From contig JAISLM010000172.1 of the NCBI GenBank assembly GCA_031290855.1, forward strand, positions 1 to 12,751: a stretch of DNA of 12,751 nucleotides. The letters run 5' to 3'. Below, piece by piece: positions 6,531 to 12,427 of the stretch; positions within the stretch are counted from its first letter, which is position 1, and each line of letters opens with the position of its first letter. The notes beneath the pieces are model-generated. The model was not told the DNA's origin. It saw only the letters and a list, made by a program, of their open reading frames with translations, and made no database searches. Made by a program: the position numbers and the translations under genes. This DNA comes from Spirochaetaceae bacterium. Lineage in GTDB: Bacteria > Spirochaetota > Spirochaetia > Treponematales > Breznakiellaceae.

Positions 6531-7143
6531 CACAGACTCTGTGGATTGGGAATTGTCCGTGAACCACCATGTTCAGGCAGGCAGTACGGCTGTCAGGCCG
6601 ACATTGAAAGCGTCCTTGCGATTCGGATTTACTTAGGGACATTGAGTTTCGTCGCGCGAAGCCCGGGGCAAGTGTCCCGTTCGTTTTGCCTGGTAAAACC
6701 CAAGGGGTGCAAACTCCGGCGGTGTTTTCACTTGTCTAACCCCGCGTTATTCGCAAAGTCTGGTTTAATACCCCGCCGAACCCTAGGTTCGCGCTTGCCG
6801 TGCGGATGCTTATTCAGCGCAGAATCATAGACTGCGGCATAACAAAGTATGCTCACGTTTCGGAACTAAAGTCCCCGGCCCTGCTAACGGCTGCGGTCTC
6901 CGTTGCGCGGCGATAGCGTACCGTGTGCGGATGCCGGTACCACATAACACCACAGCGGCAAACCGCTATACGGTTTGTCCCACGCTGTCGCTCCGGTAAA
7001 TTTTGCCGGCCCTGCTTGTGTTTCTGCGAAACAGGGCTGGTCATCCAACAAAACGGAGCTCTGTCCTCACTACACAAATGGCGGCGTCTACCGGACAAGG
7101 CTGGCCCTGGGTACCCTGTTCCGCAGTTTACTTTTTTGATACA
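6531..7143. other. 613-bp gap with no recognisable gene, rich in inverted repeats
   Basis: No open frame on either strand resembles a known protein or has a convincing ribosome binding site. Perfect stems include CACAGA/TCTGTG (6531-6536 with 6538-6543), GAACC/GGTTC around CTA (near 6778-6790), and a nested hairpin at about 6951-6989 in which ACAGCG pairs with CGCTGT outside CAAACCG/CGGTTTG. A further pair is GTTTC/GAAAC inside GCCCT/AGGGC at about 7009-7038. GGGACA and TGTCCC near 6637 and 6675 could close a multi-stem unit. The density of stems makes a structured non-coding RNA possible, but I match it to no known RNA family, and tmRNA, RNase P RNA and tRNA signatures were not found. Confidence 0.4.
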
Positions 7144-7164
7144 ATGAGTATGATGGGAACCATG

Positions 7165-7467
7165 ATGCGAAAACCGGTTGTTCTTTTTATTTTGACGGCA
7201 TACTTGGCGTTCACGTCCCTTTACGCGGAAACTTACATTTTTACGCACATCCACCACGAGCATAACCGCGCCGGGCGGCACGGCGCCTGCTCCGTCTGCG
7301 AAGAGATCGAGCTTGCCCAGGCTCTGCTCGAAGGTCTGGGTCGTATAGGCGTCGCGGCCTTTGTCGCCGGTTTTATCGCGTATGCCAAACCGCAAGCCAG
7401 GCGACAGCCGTCGCCGGACTATGCGGCGGCTACCCCCGTCACCCTTAAGGTACGCCTCAATACATGA
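7165..7467 (+). CDS. Small His/Cys-rich exported or membrane protein next to the zinc-binding protein
   Basis: The frame gives about 100 residues. MRKPVVLFILTAYLAFTSLYA looks like a signal peptide or N-terminal membrane segment. It is followed by HIHHEHNRAGRHGACSVCEEIE, a cluster of histidines plus a CxxC pair that suggests metal binding outside the cytoplasm. A second hydrophobic segment (IGVAAFVAGFIAYA) comes before a basic, Pro/Ala-rich tail. Similar short His/Cys proteins sit beside zinc-uptake genes in some Firmicutes, from memory. Five in-frame ATGs occur at 7144, 7150, 7153, 7162 and 7165. I chose 7165 because GGGA at 7155-7158 is best spaced from it. The gene lies 208 bases upstream of the ZinT/ZnuA gene on the same strand, so a shared role in zinc handling is likely but unproven. 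Confidence 0.65.
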   Translation: MRKPVVLFILTAYLAFTSLYAETYIFTHIHHEHNRAGRHGACSVCEEIELAQALLEGLGRIGVAAFVAGFIAYAKPQARRQPSPDYAAATPVTLKVRLNT

Positions 7468-7471
7468 AAGC

Positions 7472-7485
7472 CGGCGGCCTCGCCG
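7472..7485 (+). other. Small GC hairpin after the His/Cys gene
   Basis: CGGCG (7472-7476) and CGCCG (7481-7485) form a 5-bp stem with a 4-base loop just after the stop codon. Five T residues occur only at 7502-7506, too far for a standard terminator. It may weakly end the transcript, leaving the zinc-binding protein gene to its own promoter. Confidence 0.3.
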
Positions 7486-7504
7486 CGAAACCTGTAGCGT
7501 CTTT

Positions 7505-7531
7505 TTGACAAAAATAATTCTCTATTATAAA
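7505..7531 (+). promoter_or_regulatory. Candidate promoter for the ZinT/ZnuA gene
   Basis: TTGACA (7505-7510) is a perfect -35 box and TATAAA (7526-7531) a good -10 box, but the spacer is 15 bases, shorter than ideal. The AT-rich core stands out against GC-rich surroundings. A transcript from here would carry the downstream hairpins in its leader. I see no match to a known Zur operator. Confidence 0.4.
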
Positions 7532-7534
7532 GAG

Positions 7535-7650
7535 GCTTTTTCAAAACGTCAGTCTTGAAAAGGCAAGCGCTTAAAATCTTGGGTTTTGCAAGGCTTTAGC
7601 CTGGAAAACCTCATTGCCGCGTCAAAACCAGGCTGAGTTTTGAAAGCGGC
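7535..7650. repeat. Three palindromes in the leader of the zinc-binding protein gene
   Basis: 7535-7544 pairs with 7555-7564 with one wobble. GGTTTT (7582-7587) pairs with AAAACC (7605-7610) around AGGCT-TT-AGCCT. GCCGC (7616-7620) plus TCAAAAC (7622-7628) pairs with GTTTTGA (7637-7643) plus GCGGC (7646-7650). They share the AAAAC/GTTTT core and the GGCTTTAG motif with the palindromes at 121-188 and 3363-3459. Together they fill almost all the space between the candidate promoter and the ribosome binding site. Confidence 0.7.
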
Positions 7651-7675
7651 CCATAGATAAAACCAGGAGGTTTTT

Positions 7676-9166
7676 ATGAAACGAGTGTATATGCTCGGCC
7701 TATTGTCTATTTGTATTTGCGCGTTCACGTTTGCGATCGGAAACAAGGATTCCGCCCGATCAAACGGGAAGATTACCGTAACGGCGACCATTTTCTCGCC
7801 TTATGACTTTACCCGCGCCGTCGCCGGCGACAGGGTGAACCTTAATATGCTTCTGCCTCCGGGCGCGGAAAGCCATTCCTACGAGCCGACGCCCCGCGAC
7901 ATCGTAACTGTTCAAAAGAGCGATATTTTCATCTACATAGGCGGCGAATCGGATGCCTGGGTGGACAGGATTTTGGACTCGATGGATACCGGCAACATGA
8001 AGATCGTCAGGATGATGGACGCCGTAGACGTGGTCGAGGAAGAGATCGTCGAGGGCATGGAGGACGAGGAGGAGGGACACGAGCATTCCCACGAGCACGA
8101 GGACTTTACGCTCGCGGACGTGAAAGACCGATCCCTCTCGGATTGGGCGGGGGACTGGCAGTCGGTTTACCCGTACCTGCTCGACGGGACGCTCGCCCCG
8201 GTGATGGAACACAAGGCGGAAAGCGGCGAAAAAACCGCCCGCGAGTATTACGATCAGTATAAAACGGCCTACCAGACCGACGTGGACAGGCTTGTCATCA
8301 CGGGAGACGCGATAACTTTCTATAGAAAAGGCGTTCCGGTAAAGGCCAATTATCTGTACAAGGGGACAGGCGTTACCGCAGACGAGGACGGCGGGCTGTG
8401 GGTGCGTTACAAGTTTGAGGCCGCCGGAAGTCCTCCGGCGGGCGTTCCGCGCTATATTATGTTCAGCGACCACCTGTACGCCCCCGCAAAGGCGGAACAC
8501 TTTCACCTTTACTCAAGCGATAAAAGTTTTGACGCGCTTATGGCGGATACCGATCCGGTGAACTACCCTACCTATTACCCTGCCGCTTTGACAAAGTCCG
8601 AAATCGTCGCCGAGATGACGGGACACGAGGAGGAGCCTGAGTATGACGAGCATATCTGGACATCACCCCGGAACGCGGTGCGGATGGTCAGGGCGATAAG
8701 GGACGCGCTTTGCGAAAAGGACGGGGCAAACGCCGAAGTTTACAGGCGGAACGCCGACAACTATATCGCTAAGCTGGACGAGCTTGACGCGGCTTTCATG
8801 CGGATTGTTTCCGGCGCGAAACGGACGACCATCGTGTTCGGCGATCGCTTCCCGTTCCGTTACTTCGCGGACGCCTACGGGCTTTCCTACTTTGCCGCGT
8901 TCCCCGGATGCTCCACCGAAACGGAGCCGAGCGCGGCGACCGTCGCGTTCCTGATCGACAAGATCAAGGCGGAAAAGATACCGGTAGTGTTTCATATAGA
9001 GCTTTCCAACGAAAAGATGGCGGACACGATTGCCGAGGAGACCGGCGCGAAAAAACGCCTGCTTCACGCGGCCCACAACATAAGCAAACGCGATTTTGAC
9101 CGGGGACTCACGTATATAGACATAATGAAGCTTAACACGGCCTCTTTGGAGGAGGCGTTGCGCTAA
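7676..9166 (+). CDS. Zinc substrate-binding protein: ZnuA fold with an inserted ZinT domain
   Basis: This 496-residue exported protein starts with signal peptide MKRVYMLGLLSICICAFTFA. Residues 30-125 form the first ZnuA lobe, with ESHSYEPTPRD carrying His67. An acidic His-rich stretch, GHEHSHEHED (134-143), follows. Residues 151-317 are a complete ZinT domain, with DWQSVYPYLLDGTL, then FSDH (His266) and EHFHLY (His275, His277). The ZnuA fold then resumes at YDEHIWTSP (His326) and runs through FGDRFPFRYF, GCSTETEPS and ELSNEKMADTIAEETGAKK to the end. In streptococcal AdcA, ZinT follows ZnuA; here it sits inside it, at the place of the usual His-rich loop. GDRFPF replaces the region that supplies the third ZnuA ligand in E. 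coli. AGGAGG at 7665-7670 is a strong ribosome binding site. No zinc permease or ATPase gene adjoins it. Confidence 0.93.
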   Translation: MKRVYMLGLLSICICAFTFAIGNKDSARSNGKITVTATIFSPYDFTRAVAGDRVNLNMLLPPGAESHSYEPTPRDIVTVQKSDIFIYIGGESDAWVDRILDSMDTGNMKIVRMMDAVDVVEEEIVEGMEDEEEGHEHSHEHEDFTLADVKDRSLSDWAGDWQSVYPYLLDGTLAPVMEHKAESGEKTAREYYDQYKTAYQTDVDRLVITGDAITFYRKGVPVKANYLYKGTGVTADEDGGLWVRYKFEAAGSPPAGVPRYIMFSDHLYAPAKAEHFHLYSSDKSFDALMADTDPVNYPTYYPAALTKSEIVAEMTGHEEEPEYDEHIWTSPRNAVRMVRAIRDALCEKDGANAEVYRRNADNYIAKLDELDAAFMRIVSGAKRTTIVFGDRFPFRYFADAYGLSYFAAFPGCSTETEPSAATVAFLIDKIKAEKIPVVFHIELSNEKMADTIAEETGAKKRLLHAAHNISKRDFDRGLTYIDIMKLNTASLEEALR

Positions 9167-9190
9167 GCGCGTAAACCCGCTAAACGGACT

Positions 9191-9225
9191 TTGCGGCCCG
9201 GCGCGAAAACGCCGGGCTTTCGCAA
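9191..9225 (+). terminator. Strong terminator hairpin after the zinc-binding protein gene
   Basis: GCCCGGCG (9196-9203) pairs perfectly with CGCCGGGC (9210-9217) around CGAAAA and is followed by TTT. The outer TTGCG (9191-9195) and CGCAA (9221-9225) can extend the stem. It lies 24 bases after the stop codon, between two convergent transcription units, and may act on both. Confidence 0.75.
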
Positions 9226-9260
9226 GCCCCGGCCTTCTTACACAGGCCTTATAGCAAGGT

Positions 9261-9285
9261 ACAAACTCTCGGGCCGGGGCGAGAG
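9261..9285 (-). terminator. Terminator candidate for the minus-strand ABC operon
   Basis: On the minus strand CTCTCG (9285-9280) pairs perfectly with CGAGAG (9271-9266) around an 8-base GC loop and is followed by TTTGT. It lies about 70 bases after the ATPase stop codon. Another GGCCGC/GCGGCC stem (9297-9302 with 9318-9323) lies between them. Confidence 0.5.
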
Positions 9286-9352
9286 AGACTGGGTTTGGCC
9301 GCGGTGTTTAGCAAGTTGCGGCCGGCACGACCGCCGCGATTTTGCCGGGGAC

Positions 9353-10171
9353 TTAGCCCAAAAGCATCTCGTCGTCATCCAGTTCCCGCTTCTTGATGTC
9401 CCTGAAGCGCCGCACAATATCGGGGGCGCTCAGTTTGGCTTTTTCTTCGGCGTCAATGTCCATGATGATCCCGCCGCCGTCCATCATCAACAGACGGTTC
9501 CCGAACTCCAGCGCCTGGGCCATGTTGTGCGTGATCATCATCACGGTCAGCCGGTATTCCGCCGCAAAGCGGAGTGTCAGCTCCATTATCATCTCCGCGT
9601 TGCGCGGGTCCAGCGCCGCGGTATGCTCGTCCAAAAGGAGGAGGCCGGGCTTGCTCATCACCGTCATAAGCAGGGTCAGCGCCTGGCGCTGGCCGCCGGA
9701 AAAAAGCTCCACGTTGTCGTTCAGACGGTTCTCGAGGCCCATCCCAAGCGTCCGCAGGCGCTCCCGAAAATAGTCCTTCATCGTCCTGTTCAGGCTTATC
9801 CTAAGGCCCCTGTAACCCTTTTTGTAACAGATCATCATGTTGTCCGCCAGCGTCATCCGGCCTGCGGTCCCCAGCAGGGGGTTCTGAAAGATTCTCCCGA
9901 TGTAGCGGGCGCGTCTGTACTCTGGCTCACGGGTAATATCCCGTTCCTCGCCCGGCCTGCCGTCCTGTTCCGCCCGGATGAATATGTGACCGGCGGACGG
10001 CTGCACCGTCCCCGCTATCGCGTTGTACAGCGTGGACTTTCCCGCCCCGTTGGAACCGATGATCGTAAGAAAGTCGCCCCGTTTAACCGTGAGGTTCACG
10101 TTCCGCAGTGCGACATTTTCATCCGGCGTTCCCGGGGCGAAAACCACGTCCAGGCCCGCGATACGAATCAT
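9353..10171 (-). CDS. ABC transporter ATP-binding protein of the TrpX-like importer
   Basis: This 272-residue cytoplasmic ATPase drives import with the permease encoded just upstream. Walker A is GSNGAGKST (39-47), the Q-loop IFQNP places Gln96, the signature is FSGGQRQ (157-163), Walker B LLLLDE ends at Glu182, and the H-loop is MMITHNM with His215. Length fits single-domain amino-acid-type ATPases. The open frame extends upstream to 10516, but the start is ATG at 10169-10171: homology begins at MIRIAGLDVVFAPGT and the upstream part lies inside the permease gene. The start overlaps the permease stop as ATGA, so translation is coupled. It is the last gene of the operon and ends 187 bases from the convergent zinc gene. 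Confidence 0.95.
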   Translation of the reverse strand: MIRIAGLDVVFAPGTPDENVALRNVNLTVKRGDFLTIIGSNGAGKSTLYNAIAGTVQPSAGHIFIRAEQDGRPGEERDITREPEYRRARYIGRIFQNPLLGTAGRMTLADNMMICYKKGYRGLRISLNRTMKDYFRERLRTLGMGLENRLNDNVELFSGGQRQALTLLMTVMSKPGLLLLDEHTAALDPRNAEMIMELTLRFAAEYRLTVMMITHNMAQALEFGNRLLMMDGGGIIMDIDAEEKAKLSAPDIVRRFRDIKKRELDDDEMLLG

Positions 10172-11073
10172 GGTCTGGCCCCGTTTCGTCTCCGGCGGCC
10201 CGGAAGGAAGCCCCTTTTGGAGATGATCACGCAGATCACGATCAGGATGCCGGTGATCAGCTTGAGGTCGTTGGCGGTCATGTGGATGTGGTAGCCGTAG
10301 TTCCGGGCGAAGTACATTAGCGCCCGGTAAAGGACAGAGCCCAGAATCACCCGGAGGGTCAGAATATTGATATGGTTGGAACGGACAAGGAATTCCCCGA
10401 TCATCAGGGATGCCAGCCCCGACACGATCATGCCGCTGCCGAGGCTCACGTCGGCGAAGCCCTGGTACATCGCGGCGAAGGACCCGGACACCGCCACCAG
10501 CCCGTTGGCAAGGCATATCCCGCAGGTCTTGATCAGGTCGGGGTTCATCCCCTGTGAAATAACGAGCTGCGGGTTCGAGCCTAGCGCGCCAAGGGTGAGG
10601 CCGAAGTCGGTGTGGAAAAACAGGTCCAGCGCCGCTTTGATCAGGGCCACCGCCAGAGCGCAGAAAAGCACCAGCGCGATTTCCGGCGGCATGAAGGGAC
10701 TCGCCCAGTCGGCGATCCGGGAAAAGAGGGTAGGTGTCCGCAGCAGGGAAAGGTTGGCGCGGTTCGACATCACACGGAGGTTGAGGGAATAGAGCATCGT
10801 CATCGTCAGAATCCCCGATAGCAGATCCGGAATCCGAAGCCGCGTATGGATCAGGGCGGTCAGCAGGCCCGCTGCGGCGCCGGCGGCGAAGGCGATCCCG
10901 AGCGCCGCGCCCGAAGAAAGCCCCCGCAGCAGCATAGACGCCATGATTGCCGCCCCCAGCGGGAAGGAACCGTCCACCGTCATGTCCGCGAAATTGAGCA
11001 CCCGGAAGGTGATGAACACCCCCAGCACCATGATGCCGTAGATGAAACCCTCTATAAGAATACCTTCGATCAT
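10168..11073 (-). CDS. ABC transporter permease of the TrpX-like importer
   Basis: The 301-residue protein is an integral membrane permease of the branched-chain/TrpY type (BPD_transp_2). The N-terminal stretch GFIYGIMVLGVFITFRVLNFADMTVDGSFPLGAAIMAS is typical of this subfamily. Hydrophobic segments repeat through the protein, for example ALGIAFAAGAAAGLLTALI, IALVLFCALAVALIKAAL and ITGILIVICVIISK, consistent with roughly eight to ten helices. The C-terminus is short and basic (RRRRNGARP). It lies 30 bases after the binding-protein gene and its TGA overlaps the ATPase ATG. The ribosome binding site is poor: AAAGG lies some 14 bases before the ATG, so coupling to the upstream gene may matter. 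Confidence 0.94.
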   Translation of the reverse strand: MIEGILIEGFIYGIMVLGVFITFRVLNFADMTVDGSFPLGAAIMASMLLRGLSSGAALGIAFAAGAAAGLLTALIHTRLRIPDLLSGILTMTMLYSLNLRVMSNRANLSLLRTPTLFSRIADWASPFMPPEIALVLFCALAVALIKAALDLFFHTDFGLTLGALGSNPQLVISQGMNPDLIKTCGICLANGLVAVSGSFAAMYQGFADVSLGSGMIVSGLASLMIGEFLVRSNHINILTLRVILGSVLYRALMYFARNYGYHIHMTANDLKLITGILIVICVIISKRGFLPGRRRRNGARP

Positions 11074-11103
11074 TAGAGATACCGTACCTTTAAGCGCCCT
11101 CTC

Positions 11104-12102
11104 CTACCTTTTAACGAGCGCGCCGTTTTCAAAGATATAGTTCGCCCTGGCAAGGTATTGCGGTGGAATCGTGATACCGCAATTCTTCGCCGCGTCCAGA
11201 TCGAAGAGCATATCGGACTCGGAAGGATCGGTCAGGAATTTGACAGGAATGTCCGCGGGCTTTTTCCCCGCCAGGATCTCCGCCACGATGTTTCCCGTGG
11301 CAAGCCCCGCCTTGTAGTAGTCGAACCCGGAGGCGATCAGGCAGCCGCCGGAGAACGCGCCGGTAACATCACCTGAGAAAACGGGCTTTTTCGCCGTTTC
11401 AAAGACCTGTATCAGGGACGGGAGGGCGGAGAAGACCGTGTTGTCGGTAGTAAGGTAGATACCGTCTACCCGTCCGACGATCGCTTCCGCCGCCTGCCTG
11501 AGCTCGGCGGAAGTACTGATCGTCTGGGTAACCAGTCGAATATCGAGCAGGCGGCAGGCCTCCTCTACCTGTGTCAGCGCGGAGATCGAGTTCGCCTCGG
11601 AACTTGTATAGATGTAGCCCAGCGTCGAAATACCGGCGATCTCCTTGAACAGGGCGATATGCTCCTTCGTGGGAATAGCGTCCGAGAGTCCGGTAACGTT
11701 CCCCTGCCCGTTAGCCAGCGTCGAGACGAGCTTCGCCCCGACCGGATCGGTGACGGCGGAAAAAACCACCGGCGTATCGACCAGCGCGTTAGCCAGGGCG
11801 ACGGCTATCGGGGTCGCAATCCCCACCGCCACCCGCACGCGCTCGGACTTGAACTTGTTCGCGATCTGGGCCGCGGTATTCATATCGCCGTTGGCATTCT
11901 GAAAGTCGAACTCCGCGTTTATCCCCCGCGCCTTCAGAGCGTCCACAAGCCCCTTCTCGCAGGCGTCCAGCGCCTCGTGCTGTACGATCTTCGCGACGCC
12001 TATCCGCACACCCGCAGTCCCGTCCGCCGGCTCCTTATTCCCCTTAGCCATAAGCAACGGCGCGGCCAGACACAAAGCGACAAGCGCAATAAATCTTTTC
12101 AT
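11104..12102 (-). CDS. TrpX-like ABC transporter substrate-binding protein (DUF534 / ABC_sub_bind)
   Basis: The 332-residue exported protein has signal peptide MKRFIALVALCLAAPLLMA, probably cut before KGNKEPAD. A Cys at residue 11 lies inside the hydrophobic core and is not a lipobox. The mature part has family features in order: IGVAKIVQHEALDACEKG, VGIATPIAVALANAL, TPVVFSAVTDPVGAKLV, NVTGLSDAIP, YIYTSSEANS, TTDNTVFSALPSLIQVF, KPVFSGD and ASGFDYYKAGLATG. Family members bind small ligands, including tryptophan or tyrosine in characterised cases; the ligand here is not decided by sequence reading. AAGGAG at 12109-12114 is a good ribosome binding site six bases before the ATG. It is the first gene of a three-gene importer operon. 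Confidence 0.94.
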   Translation of the reverse strand: MKRFIALVALCLAAPLLMAKGNKEPADGTAGVRIGVAKIVQHEALDACEKGLVDALKARGINAEFDFQNANGDMNTAAQIANKFKSERVRVAVGIATPIAVALANALVDTPVVFSAVTDPVGAKLVSTLANGQGNVTGLSDAIPTKEHIALFKEIAGISTLGYIYTSSEANSISALTQVEEACRLLDIRLVTQTISTSAELRQAAEAIVGRVDGIYLTTDNTVFSALPSLIQVFETAKKPVFSGDVTGAFSGGCLIASGFDYYKAGLATGNIVAEILAGKKPADIPVKFLTDPSESDMLFDLDAAKNCGITIPPQYLARANYIFENGALVKR

Positions 12103-12133
12103 TTGAAACTCCTTTTCGTTTGGGATTTAACGA

Positions 12134-12158
12134 CTACCGTGAAACAAAGCGCCGGTAG
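12134..12158 (-). other. Hairpin in the leader of the ABC operon
   Basis: CTACCG (12134-12139) and CGGTAG (12153-12158) are perfect complements. The stem would lie in the 5' leader between the candidate promoter and the ribosome binding site. I do not match it to a known riboswitch or T-box. Confidence 0.35.
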
Positions 12159-12171
12159 CAACGGAAACCAA

Positions 12172-12199
12172 TTTATCAAGACAGAGCCGGTGATGTCAA
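12172..12199 (-). promoter_or_regulatory. Candidate promoter of the ABC operon
   Basis: On the minus strand TTGACA (12199-12194) is a perfect -35 box, followed after 16 bases by GATAAA (12177-12172), which matches four of six -10 bases. It would give a leader of about 60 bases before the binding-protein ATG. Confidence 0.55.
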
Positions 12200-12225
12200 G
12201 AAGCCCGGTTAATACTTAAGAACGA

Positions 12226-12290
12226 GGCTTTCCCAAAACTTCAGTTTTTGGGAGACAAGCTTTGCCTGTCCAGCAACCTTGGATTTATTC
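12226..12290. repeat. Right copy of the dispersed element, with a single 18-bp unit and a palindrome
   Basis: CCCAAAACT (12232-12240) pairs with AGTTTTTGGG (12243-12252), with one extra T, around TC. The segment then matches the left element: GGGAGACAAGCTTTGCCTG, CCAGCAACCTTGGATTTAT and TCG. Here the 18-bp unit is present once. It sits directly upstream of the ABC operon promoter and may be the unexpanded form of the left-end repeat. Confidence 0.7.
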
Positions 12291-12427
12291 GCAGTAGGGT
12301 CTGCTCTCCCGCCCCTGGGCTAAACTTGACCCATAATTCGAATTTCAGGGCAGACGTATCCCCCTGGGCCGGTTCGGTTTGGAGAGGAAATGGCGGCTGC
12401 TAAGGTTCTGCGGGCGGATTATGCCGC
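12291..12427. other. Non-coding gap before the transposase fragment
   Basis: No gene is recognisable. GTCTGC (12299-12304) and GCAGAC (12350-12355) could close a large loop, and AATTCGAATT (12335-12344) is a perfect palindrome. A + strand ORF starting at 12390 has GGAG five bases upstream, but its product is only the complement of the transposase tail repeat and is not supported. Confidence 0.4.

Noticed and set aside
6531..7143. tmRNA, RNase P RNA or a known riboswitch
   Set aside because: The conserved core sequences that I know for these RNAs were not found on either strand.
6853..7395. 180-codon minus-strand frame across the gap and His/Cys gene
   Set aside because: No family resemblance, and it overlaps a better supported + strand gene with a signal peptide.
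9191..10294. 367-codon open frame on the + strand opposite the ATPase gene
   Set aside because: It is the complement of a clear ABC ATPase. Its residue make-up, rich in His, Arg and Pro, is typical of antisense frames in GC-rich DNA.
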